Part shown: in pieces, positions 35,807 through 49,100 of the stretch
Layout of the letters: every line of letters starts with the position of its first letter
Numbering within the stretch: position 1 is the first letter of the stretch
From: Halisarca cf. caerulea
Taxonomy: Eukaryota; Porifera; Demospongiae; Chondrillida; Halisarcidae
DNA: 64,000 nt
NCBI GenBank assembly: GCA_963170055.1
Contig: CAUJGJ010000378.1
Coordinates: 396,001 to 460,000 of the forward strand
Direction: 5' to 3'
Made by a program: the position numbers and the translations under genes
The notes under the pieces: model-generated
The model's input: the letters and a program-made list of their open reading frames with translations, nothing else
Database searches by the model: none
Told to the model about the DNA's origin: nothing

Positions 35807-36657
35807 GGCAAGCCAGCCAGCCAATATGGAAATCTGGCAAGCCAGCAACCCAGAGGATCCCCCATCAGGACCCAAGGCAACCCAACAGAAGGCCTGGGAC
35901 ACGCCAGTGATTGCTGGTGTGTTTTCATCACTACTCCACGAAGCTTCCCCAAAGTGCAGAGCACGTTTGCTTGCAGCTCAGAAGAAGGAGAGTGGTGCCT
36001 GGCTAAATGCTCCCCCCATCTCTTCTTTGGGTTTGCGCATGGAAGACACAGTCATCACCACTGCAGTTGGTCTTCGTCTAGGCTCTCCCCTCTGCTTGGA
36101 GCACATTTGCCAACATTGTGGACAGGATGTAGATGAGTGGAACACATGGCCTCTCTTGCCGGAGAAGTCAAGGTCGAATCCCTCGCCATTCGGCCCTCAA
36201 TGATGTCATTAAGCGTTCCTTGGCAGCCATCAACATCCCTGCTACCCTAGAACCAAAAGGTCTCTGCCGTGGCGATGGCAGAAGACCAGATGGAGTTACA
36301 ATCATCCCATGGAAGAGTGGCCGGGCACTCGTTTGGGATGTCACTTGCCACGACACCTTTGCCCCTTCGAACATCCCACTATCATGTTCATCTGCTGGTC
36401 GTGTTGCTAATGAGGCAGCCAAGAACAAGTGTAGGACATATGCTGATTTGAGGCAGTCTCATTACTTCATCCCATTGGCCATGGAAACCATGGGTGTCTT
36501 TGCATGCAGAAGATACCCATGCATTCCTCATTGAGATTGCCCGTCGTCTGCGAACACAAAGTGGTGACTCACTGGCCTTTCCAAGGCTCTGTCAGCGGAT
36601 TAGTGTTTGTATCCAGAGATTTAATTCAGTATCTATTTTGGGCACTTGCCCTGTGTC
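35806..36657 (+). pseudogene. LINE C-terminal relic with zinc finger and nuclease-like domain
   Basis: Three frames in series: 35805-36140, then about 36133-36510, then 36500-36657. They contain, in order, a CxxC...H...C finger (HICQHCG, then HGLSC across the first frameshift), RHSALNDVIKRSL, GRRPDGVTIIPW, GRALVWDVTCHDT and a C-terminal FLIEIARRL segment with [11 protein letters not shown]. The RPDG...WD(V)T pattern after a CCHC finger resembles the PD-(D/E)XK endonuclease at the C-terminus of R2/R4-like LINEs. Assignment to that group is inference. Two frameshifts make it inactive. The 5' part of the element is absent. Confidence 0.75.
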
Positions 36658-36803
36658 TTAATTTTATGTATTGTCAGCCTTAATATGTGTTTTGTTCTTA
36701 ATATGTGTTTTGTGCTTAATTTCTTTTTTGTTGTTGTTGTTTTAATCTTCTGTATGTGTAGTGCCGTGTTCTTCTTGCTGTACAAATGTTTTTGCAAAAA
36801 AAT

Positions 36804-37325
<522 letters not shown>

Positions 37326-37330
37326 GTATT

Positions 37331-37430
37331 TCAGACTCCAGTTGCTGACACCATGGTGAGATGACGATGAGCAATTCCAGTAAAGAAGTTCCGAAGGATC
37401 ACTGCAAGGTGAAGTGGGCTGCAACTCTCT
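37331..37430 (-). pseudogene. Short relic of the RTX-gene 3' end
   Basis: Matches 39115-39235 at base level: ttcagactccagttgctgac, agatgacgatgagcaattcc, gaagtgggctgcaactctc. It is a fragment of the 3' coding end of the RTX-type gene described at 39078-41170, left behind by duplication. Confidence 0.75.
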
Positions 37431-38584
37431 AGTCCTTTCAGCTTATAGTCAATGTACCAATCTAATCTTTGGGAACCACATCATCCCATATAATCAGAGG
37501 GTGTCCAATGGGGTGACCCTCTTGGTCCACTCTTGTTGGCAATTCATGAAATAATTTCATTGACAAGCCTTCCATCTAGCTTTAAGGAGTTTATCTGGAT
37601 GATGGCACATTGTGCGGATCAGTGAAGGAAGTCCTCGAGGATATTAGTTTTCTGATTGATACTTCTTACTAGTAACTTAGGCCTTGTTCCTAGCACTAGG
37701 GAATGTGAAGGAGCAAAATCATGGGTAATAAATATTAGTGTTTTAGCCAATGCCTCATAGGCGGGCAGGACCGCTCTCCTATGATATGTATGCACCCTCG
37801 TTTGGAAGCTCTGCACCCCCCCCCCCCTCTATTTAAACAATGCAGCCTTTATTGTTAGAATAAGGGAAGTGAGCATGGAAAAGGGGAAGACACAATGTGA
37901 TAAGTGACAGGAAATTTGATTGAGTGCAAAGTATGTATAGTAGTAATATATTGGTATCACTTGCTTTGAAGTCCAGCAAGCTCAACATAGCTACAAAGTC
38001 GTACCATAGCTACAATGCACCTCCCTAGTCCACATTGATCCATATGTATTCTGGTGACTTCCTTGGTTTCATTCCCCCGAGTAGAAAAGCCCAAGCCCCA
38101 TTTCGGTTGCCAGAGGAAAGGTGGAAACACACCAGTGTATTCTTTATGCATGTATCTATATATAATTTTCTGTTGTGCTTAGATATAACCAGCTCTTGAA
38201 CAATAGGTTGAAAATACAATGATCAATGCTGTAATTTTACAGTCTAATGTGGATATAGTATATGTAATTATGTACATACAGGATTGACTCTAGCCCCCTC
38301 CTTTACTTGTCACTGCATGCTGACTAAAATACGACATACACATAGCTCGTGGGGCCGGTGTTATGCAGAGGCTGCTGTATCAGCAACAATTCATATAAGA
38401 TCAGGTCCTGAACAAGCTAGCTGTATGTCGGATGTTTTATATAGAATTCTTGCGATGTGAAAGTATGATTATCTGAATTTGAAGGTCATGCAGATTTTTG
38501 CAGAACCACTACACCATGGACTAAATAGTAACTTTGAAAGATGGTAGATCTTTCATATTAATAGCATGCATATACATTCCAGAA
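37431..38584. other. Gene-free interval
   Basis: No recognised gene. A C homopolymer lies near 37816-37827. Confidence 0.5.
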
Positions 38585-39077
38585 TGAATGATATACATGA
38601 AATATCATTTAATCTCTTTGGGGTCATCATAAAGTCGTCTGTAATATCTATCTCATACTTTCATTACAAGCAATTATTATTGTATTGAAAGTATTTTGTG
38701 TTATACAGTCAAACAACGTTAATATATTATATGAAACTGCTTAACTTGAAATTATATTATCATTTTTCTATAAAGCATGAAACACTAGCTACGCCCAAGC
38801 CCAAGTTCCAGTGTAACGAGTAGTACTGTTTACATGATATACTTTTAGGATGAAAATTCAGCACAGTGCCCAGAGTTTCATGTTAATGAGGTACTGTAGT
38901 TATGATGATGTAATCTCTGAGTATCATTGCTGTAAGAATTGGATGATTATGTAATATTTTGATTGACTTTGCAAATTAAATGATTCGGAAGAAATATTAT
39001 TAAACTTAGAGACGTGATGCTTGTCCTAAAACAGTTTAAAATGATCTCTGTCTACTTGTGTTCATAGCGGTTAAACT
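38585..39077 (-). pseudogene. Downstream RTX-family remnant and flank
   Basis: About 38585-38660 (atttaatctctttggggtca, aagtcgtctgtaat) matches 54545-54610, the end of another RTX-family fragment (TDDF block). The rest to 39077 shows nothing recognisable. Confidence 0.45.
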
Positions 39078-41170
39078 TCAGTTACATGTAACTTGGACTG
39101 GTTGCTGGCTCAAGAATGTATAATTCAGACTGCAGTCAGCTGTCACCATTATCAGATGACGATGAGCAGTTCCAGCAAAGTAGTTCTGAAGAAGCACTGT
39201 GGGATGAAGTGGGCTGTAACTCTCACAGAAAGAAGCATTGGTAACTGGTGGGCTCAGGTTAAGGACACTGGGTACAGCGTCATGGCCTCCTAGAAACTGA
39301 TCAGTTTGGTTGTTCATAAAAAACTTTGACACAATGCGAATAATTAAGTTGGTAGCTTCCCTTTCAAAGCGCAGTTTCTTTGTATTGATGTAGGATAAGT
39401 CAACAGTATCCAGCAATCCATCATCAGATTTGTTTACAATAACTTTTGTACCAGAGGATTCAAGCAGGTTGTACGTATCAGAGCCGTTTCCTCCAATAAG
39501 TATGCCATAGCCATCATCGGCTATTAAAGTGTCATTACCTCCTTCTCCATTTAGAACATTATCATCCATGGATGAGCTTATCATGATGTCATCATATGGG
39601 GTTCCATAAGCATTTTCCACATGGTGTATCTCATCAATACCATGTGGATGTTGACAGATGCCATTGTTGAGATCCACACAGATGCCAGTTTCATTGAGCA
39701 CATTTCCTGCATATAATATGGTATCATCGCCAGGTCCACCATTAATGTAGTTGTCACCAGCTCCCGGTGATAAGAGGTCATTACCATATCCACCATGCAA
39801 AATGTCATTGCCGATTCCACCACTCAGAGTGTCATTTCCCAGCCCTCCAAATAGAGTATCATTTCCAGCTCCTCCTTTGAGGATGTCATTCCCATCTTCG
39901 CCCATGCAGGAGTACGTCATTAGCAGCTCCACCCACTATTGTATTGGGCTTGTTGTTTCCAGTGATGTCATTAGCTACAGATTTGTAACCATAAACTGAT
40001 CTCACTTCTCCATGTGTTGTATTATCACTGAGACTTATGTTCTGGTGGTGCCTGTGAGTGCTATGCTGACTGGCTTTGTTAATGACAATAATCCCTGGAG
40101 TGAACCTGTCCTCAGGTGAGATAACAAAAGTAATGCCATCACTTGAGACAATAGTGAGATGACGTGCATTTGGATTGACTACATAGTCAACCAGTGTTGC
40201 TGAAAATGACTTGTTGGCATCGGAGGGATCTGTGTACTGCAGTGTCACTGATCGTGTATTAGTAGTGACTAATATCTGACTGTAGTTGGCACCAAAGAGG
40301 ACTGTGTCCGCAACATTGTCGGTTAATTGCGACATTTTGAATAGAAATTTGACCATATCCGGACTTCAAGACATACGTATCACTGCCATTGTTACCTCTC
40401 ATATTACCTCTACCCTCTCTAGGATCAATGTAGTTGTCCATCTGATTTCCTGTGATGACATCTGAATGTGGAGAGCCAATGACACGTTTAACTTTTTGAA
40501 ACTTAGCATCAGTCAGATCAATTGTCATGGGATGCTCTGCTTTGGACTTGTCAATCATTACTGCCACAGGAGATTGAGCACTTGTAGATGTTAAAGGAAG
40601 GGTGAATGCTACACCATCTTTAGAACGGACCAGAAGAAGCTGGTAGTTTGGTCCTCGGAACCAATGATGCAAAACTACACTGATTTTGGAAGATGAACTG
40701 TCTGTGATATTCAGATTTGTCCCAGCAGCATTTATGATGATGTTGTCAAAATTTGCGCCATATAGAAGAAAATCATCTTTTCCATCAGCAGCATAATGTA
40801 ATATAGTGCAGTGTGGTTCTGGTGCAAGGTAACCATCCTGTCCATTTGGAGATGGTAACTTCACAACATAGGTGTCTGCACCTTGCTGACCTGCTATAGT
40901 ATCGTAGCCTCCTTCTCCAGCAATGTAGTTGTCAAGGTCATTTCCCAAGATGATATTGCCATCATTTGTTCCTACAACCGAAGTAACCTGATTCAAGATT
41001 ATGTTAGAAAGAAGATCCACACTTCTATTCTGAGATGTCAGCTCTTTCAACGTAGGAATAAGTCTCCCCCTGCCAGTGCTAGGGTTATGGTGAATTTCCA
41101 AAAATACGTTGTCCTGTAAATCTGATCTCTGAAATTCTCCAATTTGTAAATCAGTCAGTTTTCGATACAC
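39078..41170 (-). pseudogene. RTX-type calcium-binding repeat protein, frameshifted
   Basis: Three long minus-strand frames follow each other: 41170 to about 40340, 40345 to about 39895, and 39905 to the stop at 39078. Two single-base frameshifts, near 40340 and 39900, break them. The middle to end carries GGxGxDxLx nonapeptide repeats ([20 protein letters not shown] and following units, about 39730-39900), the signature of RTX/hemolysin-type calcium-binding beta-rolls. Isolated repeats also occur near 40930 (GNDLDNYIAGEGGYDTIAG). This motif is common in secreted bacterial proteins and rare in animals. No pore-forming or enzymatic domain is visible, so a toxin role is not supported. It may be a pseudogene or contain assembly indels. 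Confidence 0.8.
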
Positions 41171-42662
41171 AGGTTACAGAGTAGCTTTTACCTGATGCAG
41201 AAGTCAGATGAGCATATAACCATAATATATTAGTCATTATCTAGTCACTCTTAACATAGGTTAACTACATTCATAGCTAGATGTAATGTTATGCATGCAA
41301 ACATAAATTTAACTTAATGTGCCATAATCCCTGTTACAAAGGTGGTTAGGCAATATGGCAGAATTCACAAGATTGCATTCATTACTTACAGCCCTGCCAC
41401 TGCATATGTGTATTAAGCTAGTTTGTATATAGCTAGTGCTAAGTGTAATGAGGAAAATGTTCAAACCATAAGCACTATAATCACTGATGTGAGACACTTG
41501 ATTTCCCCATAATCACCCATATTTTTTGGAGCATAGGTGTGTGAGACTATGAGTAGAGTACACTAAGGTTAATTAGGACACACAATTATCATATTTAATA
41601 TAGCTGTTATCAGTAGCATACTGTTCTGCAATGTACTGGTACACAATGCATGCATAACGGTAAACTGTAGATCTGTTTTTTTAGGCATCTCAGGTACATA
41701 CATGCAATGCCATGGGCAGAGGTATAATATGTAATAGCATAGAGATTGGTTGTTAAGTGTACCCTGTCACATAAGTGCATAGTCTCTTGTCGTCCTAGTT
41801 AAAAAAGACCCATAGACCACCAAAACATGTGTCAACTTTAAATTAAAGGAGCTTCAAACACAGTAACAACCTTCGTTCAGCCATGGCCATGCAGAGGGAC
41901 TATTCAAGCAGTGATGTTTGTATGAAGAGTGGATGGTGATAATCTTATAACTAAACCTATAGTAGGCCAAATACTGTTCGCAAAGCTCTGAATACAAAAG
42001 TGTTAGGTTTGCAGAAAAGTAGTAAAACGTTTAAAAGATCTGAAGTCATTGAAACATCTCCCAAAAGTGCCAGTTCACAGATCTAATACACAATAAAGCC
42101 TTATGTGAAGAATTACAATCTTTATCAACCCGCTGTCTTATTTTGCCTCGCATTTGGCTGTTCAAACTCTTGTGGCATAGGCATTATTAAGCTAATGCTA
42201 TAGAGGCGTCAATACAATGCCATAGTCTCCTTTTTGTTAAGTGCATATTGTTTATTAGGCACATAATTCCTTTCCACTTACAGTCAAAGCCACATGCGTT
42301 TAACAGCCAGTGTCCACAGTATTATATAGAGATATACTATGCACACCCACCCACTAGGACATACCCATCAGCCATGCATGCATGACACTGTGCAAAATCC
42401 CCCCCTCCCCCCCCCCCAAAAAAAAAAATCATTTTACTTATTTATTTATTTGTTTATTTTTAGAATTCTTTTGTACAAACATTTTCAATCTCTTTTGTAC
42501 CTATGTTTATTATACCTTTTCCTTTTCTTTTATGGGTGCCATGCACTAATAGTAGCCCTTGGCTAACGGTTCCCCAGTCTAATTAAGAATACCCGAGTAC
42601 CTGATTATATGATAAACTACATCAAGCTCATCAGACGACGAGGCATATAGTTTTAGATTTAT
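41171..42662. other. Interval between two RTX modules, no gene seen
   Basis: It separates two homologous RTX modules on the same strand. It could be an intron or decayed spacer. It contains a C/A homopolymer stretch near 42397-42428 and a ttta-rich tract after it. Confidence 0.5.
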
Positions 42663-43520
42663 TCATTCTGCATTTGCCTTGATATCATCAAAGTTGGCAT
42701 CATACAGAAGTAAATCTATTTTACCATCAACAGCATAGTTGTCAATCATACTATGTGCTCTGGAGATAGTCACTGTATGACCTGGTGGCCCAGAACTAAT
42801 AGTCTCTGTGTATGGAGATTCGGCTGAATCATAGGCATTTCTTTTCTTCCTTGATGACTTTGATGCCTTGACAACATAGGTGTCCGCACATTCTTGGCCA
42901 GATATAATGTCATAACCTACAGCTCCTGCAATGTAGTTGTCAAGATCATTTCCTGTGATTTCATTGTTATCTTCTGTCCCAGCAACTGAGGTAACCTGTT
43001 TCAGGATATCATTTAAGCAAAAGTGTACATTTTTATCCTGTGATGTCAGCTCCTTCAAAGTAGGAATCAAATTTATACTGTCAGTATTGGTATCATGACG
43101 GATTTCCAAGAATACATAGTCCTCAGAATACAAGGTAGCGTGCCGGTATGACTTGCCAGCAAACCAGGTGTTAATGGTCAACCTATAATTGCCGGATTGG
43201 ACTATCAGATCAAATTTGTTTGGAGATCTGTATGCACTGATAGAGTCAACATTCGCTGGAAAGAAAATTGTGTCAATATTCGATCATCACCATCTGCATA
43301 CTGTATGTTGTAGGTGTCAGCGCCATCACGGCCATTCACGTAGTCACTGCCTTTGCCAGGAACAATGATGTCATCACTATTATATCCATACAATTCACGA
43401 ATTCATCATCATGTTCAGAACCAATCAGTTGTTTTACTGTGGGATAACCCAGCAAACCAGGAGCTGGGTTGAAAAATACACCCGATTTACTTCCATCTCC
43501 ACTGAGAGCATAAGGGACTC
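42663..43520 (-). pseudogene. RTX-type module, upstream duplicate, frameshifted
   Basis: From 43520 down: coding-like text GVFFNPAPGLLGYPTVKQLI near 43440-43490, GSDYVNGRDGADTYNI near 43310-43350, then the frame 43181-42663 with FLEIRHDTNTDS, LIPTLKELTSQ, VTSVAGTEDNNEITGNDLDN and YIAGAVGYDIISGQ. The last part is paralogous to 41120-40720 (LIPTLKELTSQ, GNDLDNYIAGEGGYDTIAG). So the ancestral gene had two copies of a module of about 150 residues. Frameshifts lie near 43390 and 43265. Its upstream continuation is cut off at 43523 by the CACTA-type transposon. Confidence 0.75.
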
Positions 43521-43550
43521 CTACACTGCAAAATATGATCTGTTTTACTG
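43521..43550. repeat. CACTA left terminal inverted repeat and target duplication
   Basis: CTA at 43521-43523 is the target duplication. The inverted repeat occupies 43524-43550 and begins CACTGCAAAATATG. Compared with the right end it differs at two positions. Confidence 0.95.
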
Positions 43551-43720
43551 CCTTATAGTGTGTAGTAAACTATAAGTAGTTCTAAAGTATACTGTAGTAT
43601 ACCATGATGTACCAAGAGATTTACCATTGCAGTAGTATAGAGTAAACTGACAAGTAGATTTACCAACTCTGAGTAAACTACAAACAATGCATAACTAATC
43701 CACTATGAATGTCATTAATA
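43551..43720. promoter_or_regulatory. Left subterminal repeats of the CACTA element
   Basis: Short motifs recur in both orientations: agtaaac (near 43561, 43651 and 43693), gatttacca (near 43617 and 43662) and gtagta. The same motifs occur at the right end. In CACTA elements such subterminal repeats are transposase-binding sites; that role is inferred here. Confidence 0.55.
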
Positions 43721-43909
43721 TTAACACCTTTAGCCTGGACCTGAGGTCAGTCTCCTTGATTCAAATGAGGTACCGCCTCCTAATGAATATTATTATACTG
43801 ATCAGGAATATATTTGAATATTCATATTTGAATAAGTAGCCATGGAAGCAAGCAAAACAATGATGTGTAACAAAATGGAGTAAAGTTATAAAGAGAATGT
43901 GTATTAGAG

Positions 43910-45516
43910 TTAAATGTTCCTAAGACCTGCAGCAATGTCATTATGAGAAGAGTCTGACAATGAAGTCTCTGAGTCTTCGTTATCTGTCTCAAAGTGGAGT
44001 GGCTGAAGGACATTTTGCCTTGTTGTCTCAGAGTCCTCAAAGTCCTGAGCAGAAGTATCAGGCACACTGAATTCTAGTGGACTGCAAGTCCTCACTGGTT
44101 CAGTGGTGTCTATGTGAAGTAAGTAGATATATAACATAAAGTCAAAAGAATATGAGCTGTAATATTTTTGTAGCTTACCATAGCACAACATCCACTGCAT
44201 ATCAGCCAAATGGTGAGGAGGGCTACCGTTTTGAGGATCTCCTAGCCGTCTAGGCACTTTTGCATGAGATTTACCCCTGTTAGAATTAGCTCTCTTGTCA
44301 AGGTATTCTAGGAATTTACTCAGATCTACAAAAGAGAAATATGGGCATAGTTTTGGGTCATATATACTTTGACAAACTTTTTGTGTGTATATCCATATTA
44401 TAATAATGTGTATACTTACCTTCAGATCGATATTCAGGTTTGTGCACTGTAAATCCGTTGTCCTCGCTATCTGTGGATTCCTCACTCATGTCAGTGACCT
44501 TAAGGGGAATCCACAGATCCTTCTCTTCAGAAAGGACATGCTTTGATCGCCTAGTGTATTTCTACATGTCATATTGAATGAATTATAGTTTTGGAAGAAT
44601 TATCATTCACTATAACCTTAATTAATTGCGGGCTCACTCTGTTTTGTCTAGATCAGACCCTCCTCCTCTTTGCCTGTTGTTCTTTATGCTCACTCCAGTC
44701 AGCCTTAGCTTCTCGATGATTTCGCCGAATATTTTGATACAGGCATGTAACTGACCCTGAATATGTGGTCAAGGAAGTTATACGTAAACCTGCAAGTAAA
44801 GGTGAAGGCAAGACTTTGTATATTCTTTATATTGTACTTTTGATTTCTTCACTTGAGTTTTGGGTACATGTCTCCGTAAGCACAGATTCAAGTTGTTCCC
44901 TTGTACTTGAGTTGTGTGTGCTTGTGATTCTGTATGGAAAGTTTTAACTTTAATTCCGGGTACTGTATATACAGTGCATGAGCATGTGAATGTAAACTTA
45001 ATACATTTCATCTGCTTTGAATTGTCTACTTTCATCCAAACTTGAATGGATTTGCTTTGCCTTCTTCTACATGGATATAATGTAGTAGGACTTGAATAAT
45101 ATTGTCTATAGTATGTGTACATACGTACGTTGTAAGTGTTGGTATCTGGTAGTGCGCTAAGTACATGGTATTTATTAACTCACACTTATGTTTGCTGGTA
45201 AACGTTTCTTCACAGCCGTATTTTTTTTTCCTGACAGGTTGTTAGTTATGTCGTCAAGCTTCCTTGTTAACTCTTCATTTTTAGACGTTTGTTTCTCAAT
45301 TTCGTGCCTCAATTGTTTCACTGTTTCTGTTTGTTGAAACTTTATTTCTCTTACATCAGAAGCTTGTTGCTTGATTTGATGTAGGGCTTTTTTTTGAGCT
45401 GTTTCTTGTTCCTGTATTTTTCTTTCCTGCTGCCTAATGGTATCCAGGAGTTCACGAGTAGTTGGTAAAGTAGTACTCCTGCTGAGGCCTTCTCTAAAAA
45501 AAGCATTAGACATCAT
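43910..45516 (-). CDS. CACTA accessory coiled-coil/acidic protein, five exons
   Basis: Predicted exons (minus strand): 45516-45186, 44789-44659, 44561-44420, 44325-44179, 44109-43910. All junctions are GT-AG and phases agree (1, 0, 1, 1), giving a 951-nt frame of 316 residues ending in TAA. Donors GTAAGT and GTAAGC are strong; GTGTGA and GTCTGA are weaker. Exon 1 encodes a coiled coil (LRHEIEKQTSKNEELTRKLD). Exons 2-3 hold a basic patch (KRRR/KYTRRSK, a likely nuclear signal) and the block GFTVHKPEYRSE...LSKFLEYLD. I associate that block with uncharacterised transposon-linked animal proteins. The C-terminus is acidic and Ser-rich. Lying next to the transposase in the same element, it may be a DNA-binding partner comparable to plant TNPA; this is inference. 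Confidence 0.72.
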
Positions 45517-45760
45517 GCCTAACTTTATAGGGGTGCTCAATAGGCCTAGGATCTAAACTCTAGAGACTGCTGATCTATCCTCCCCGTTGAAAGATAGATG
45601 TGGGCGGAGTTCAAATTTCCCTCCATTATGGGTGGAGCTTAAACTTCCCTCCTTTTCTGCCCACAAACATTATTGGCCAATGGAATTCTTGTTGGGTCAT
45701 GTGATCCATCGTAGGGTTATATATGAACGTACTTACCCACACTAAATTTATACTATTATA
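45517..45760 (-). promoter_or_regulatory. Likely promoter of the coiled-coil gene
   Basis: Directly upstream of the start codon lies a 2-unit direct repeat of about 26 bp at 45602-45653 (gggcggagttcaaatttccc / gggtggagcttaaacttccc), then a CCAAT box in ttggccaatgg near 45673. The TTCCCTCC core also appears twice upstream of the kinase gene, suggesting shared control. Confidence 0.4.
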
Positions 45761-46162
45761 TGACATGCACTTTACGTGTTAATTTATGTATGCTGTAATA
45801 GTGTCCTGGTGTATGCATATTATGTGCAATATTTGTATAGAATGTGCAATATTTATATAGAATGTGCAATAACTATGTGTGCACGTATGCAGAGGTATAT
45901 TATATGCATGTTTGAAAGCACAGAAAGTTCTCTTTGCCATTACCATGCAATTACGTAATGGTGGTAGAATTTTCACTGCCGGATATAAAACATGATTTCA
46001 ATTGTTACAAGAACTTAATACAAAACTTACAACGTGATGTACTGCATACTCTCTGGTAAATTGTGTAAATGTTTATATAAAGGATAATAATGAAAGAAAA
46101 TGTACGTATGTCAATAAACAGTACACAAATCTCAGTTACATATTATGTATCTGATTCTGGAA

Positions 46163-49100
46163 TCAACGGAAAAAATTCAAACATCGCAGAATACTTTCAT
46201 CAGCAATAGAATCAACTGGTGCTATGGCAATTATATTGGGTTGAAAATCATGATCTGGTAATTGTTTATGGGCAGCACGAGAAAGAATAAGCGACATGGG
46301 TATGAAGCTGCTACTGGAATCTGTATCCGTGTTATGAAAAATTGTCCAAGGGAAGGGTAACTGGGAACCGCTGAATTACCTAAGCCAGTGTACTCTGGAT
46401 ATGGTTATTGTCACATGACAATCCAATATTACTGTTATCTGGATAAACTCAATTGATTTCCCGACTGAAACTCCTTGGTGATCATGAATTGAATAGAAAT
46501 AACAACATTTGCTATCACTCTCACAGCTATCATAAGTTATCTCACCATACGTGCATCTCTTTGAAATTGAGCATTCCTTTGCTACTTTTACATCACTATG
46601 AGAAGAAATATTGGCAATGAGTTGCTCTATCTGGCTTAATTCTTGGTCATGGAGGAAAGATTGGACTGGGGTTCTTAGCAAAGAATTGTACTTGGAGTCA
46701 CAAAAATCTGTTATATGCCGCGTCAATCCAATTTGAAGATAGTATCGATTTGTGGTGATGACTACTGGGTTCAACGATGCCTGAACACTATTTGAAATAC
46801 GTTTATTTTTGTATAGTGGTGTACTCTCTAAATTAATTACCTCCTGGATGTCATTTGGGATGTTCTCGGTCTTCTCCTCTGTCTCGGATATCCTCAGAAA
46901 ATGGCGCATTAGTTGCACTGTGATGTTCTTATGATTAAGCTGTGCTTCTCCAAGGATCCCATTGTACCGTTCAAAGCTAAATAGCCACAATCCTTGGGCA
47001 GGTCCGAATCTACGTAAACAATCAGGTATGTGGCACGCAAAGTGCATGTTCGGAACACACGCTGACGATCCAAAGAGGGACTGAAATTGTGTGCAGTAGT
47101 CCACCATGTGCTGAGTGGCTTCCTGGCAGAGGTCTTCTGTAATCACCTTACTACACATTAAACAGCAGGCTTTCACAAACTTCACATACATATCCATTTG
47201 TTCAGTAGGTAAAATGGCATGAAGACAGTAAGTAGAATATAATGTAGTCCATATTTTCCACTGGTCAGCTGTTAGGTTGCTAAAACCACTGGATATTTTA
47301 GATGGAATACGTGTAATACCCCGTGGAACATGAATTGAATTCAGAATCTTTTGTATGTTATTGTATTGTGCTGCAGTAATTGTGTCCTTTTCAATCCAAA
47401 GATGCGTTGTTTTCTTGGCTATTCCAAGAAAGAGGGTATGCATAGGATCAATGATTGTATTTTCTATTGGGTCAAAACCTGGTAGGCTTCGGGAGTTTAG
47501 TACTGAATACCGACAGCCAGTATTACGAACAATCTGCTTTCTCTCAGCTGGCGTTTTAGCCTGTATGACATAATGAGAGGAGACAAGATTCGTGACATGT
47601 ATAGTATACACATTATGTGTACAATACAGTGGAACACTGTTAATAGTATAGCACTTACAGGAATATTGTGGATAAAGGAATATTGTTTCTAAGACCAATT
47701 GTATATAAAGCCAATACATTTCATTTTGAATAATGAAAAATTTAGCCTAAGAATATAGGAATATTTTTTGTCATTCTAAGGGGTATGCTATTAAGAGTGT
47801 TCCACTGTATATAGTTTTAGTGCTATATATACAGTACAGGTACAAGTATAGTTGCACTTACTCGCAAAATTGACTATTCTAACTGTTCACAGAAGAAATA
47901 TTTATGATAGGCCATGCAGTGTGAGAATGTCTATCAAGTCACACATAGGAAAGAAAACTAAAATCACAACGCTCACATTTCGTACCTGAAGATATCTATC
48001 AGCACACTCCAGCACAGCCTATTTAGTCCTGGGTTCCCAGTTTGAAATGTCATAACCTGAGTAATCCATACCTTTTCCAAAGCCATTGCTGGGGAAAACT
48101 TTATTGCATTTATAGCAGCCATTGTAGGAACAGAATGAAGAAAAACCGCTAAGTCCACGTGCTGCAGGATTGTCATTGGCAGTGCACGTGAGAAATGCTT
48201 GTACGATAAATCTGTCAACAACTTGTCCTATTCGAAATTCTTTCAGCTCTTCTACTATTGGCGCCATGAAAGGGTTTAAATCTTTTGGTTCATGAGGGCC
48301 AGGTATAATTCCTGTGAGTAAAATGTTACTGGGCTTATACCGTAAGTGCCGTGGTAAATTATTGATGGATAGATATACTACTCCAACAGAATGGTGGGTA
48401 TGCTTGTAGGGTTGAAACCAATCAACATTCAGGATGAAGCTAATGATAACTTTTTCATAACTACCAGCAACATCTGGAATATCAGGTAGAGACTTCACCT
48501 AATAGCAAGCAAAAATTAAAGTAATTCTTTTACAGTGTAAATAGTATACTGTAGTAATAGTATAGTAAAGAGTATAGTTACAGTGTAATATTCTGCACAT
48601 GCAATTCTGTCTAACATACAAAACAACAGTGTAGGGTCATACTGGAATGGTGACGGCAAATTGATTGGAGAGTTACTGTTAGTGCATGCTGGAGAACTTG
48701 GATGTGCAGCAGTGACAAATGAGTAAATGACAAGTGAGCAATTTACTACCGTATACGCTTTAATTTTCGCCTGGTTTAATATTCGTGGTATTCGCGGATT
48801 GGAAGCCATCTGCGAAGTTTAGACCCACGAAAATTTAGATCGGGCTCTTGTGCAATGGCCAAACATGGCCGTCCGTGAATATTAAAATGCAAGAATCGCA
48901 AAAAGACAAAATCCGCGAAATATACACCCCACGAAAACTAAAGCGCATACGGTATCTATGTACATGAGGTCTTCACCATTTCTAACATCATGATAATGTC
49001 TCTTTTAAGTTTGTATAATTATTATGTACATACCTGAGATTTGATGGCTTTGCCATCTGTAATGTCAAACAGATGAGTTGCTTCGCCAGTGTTATCCATT

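Noticed and set aside
39078..41170. Calling the RTX gene a toxin
   Set aside because: RTX repeats are a calcium-binding fold found in many secreted proteins; no pore-forming, acyltransferase or enzymatic domain is visible, and the gene is broken.
39078..43520. RTX gene as bacterial contamination
   Set aside because: It is flanked and interrupted by eukaryotic transposons with spliced genes, and its relics recur elsewhere in the window.
48516..48809. Minus-strand frame between transposase exons 4 and 5 as an extra exon
   Set aside because: Exons 4 and 5 already join in phase with good splice sites, and the interval is explained by the MITE and intron sequence.
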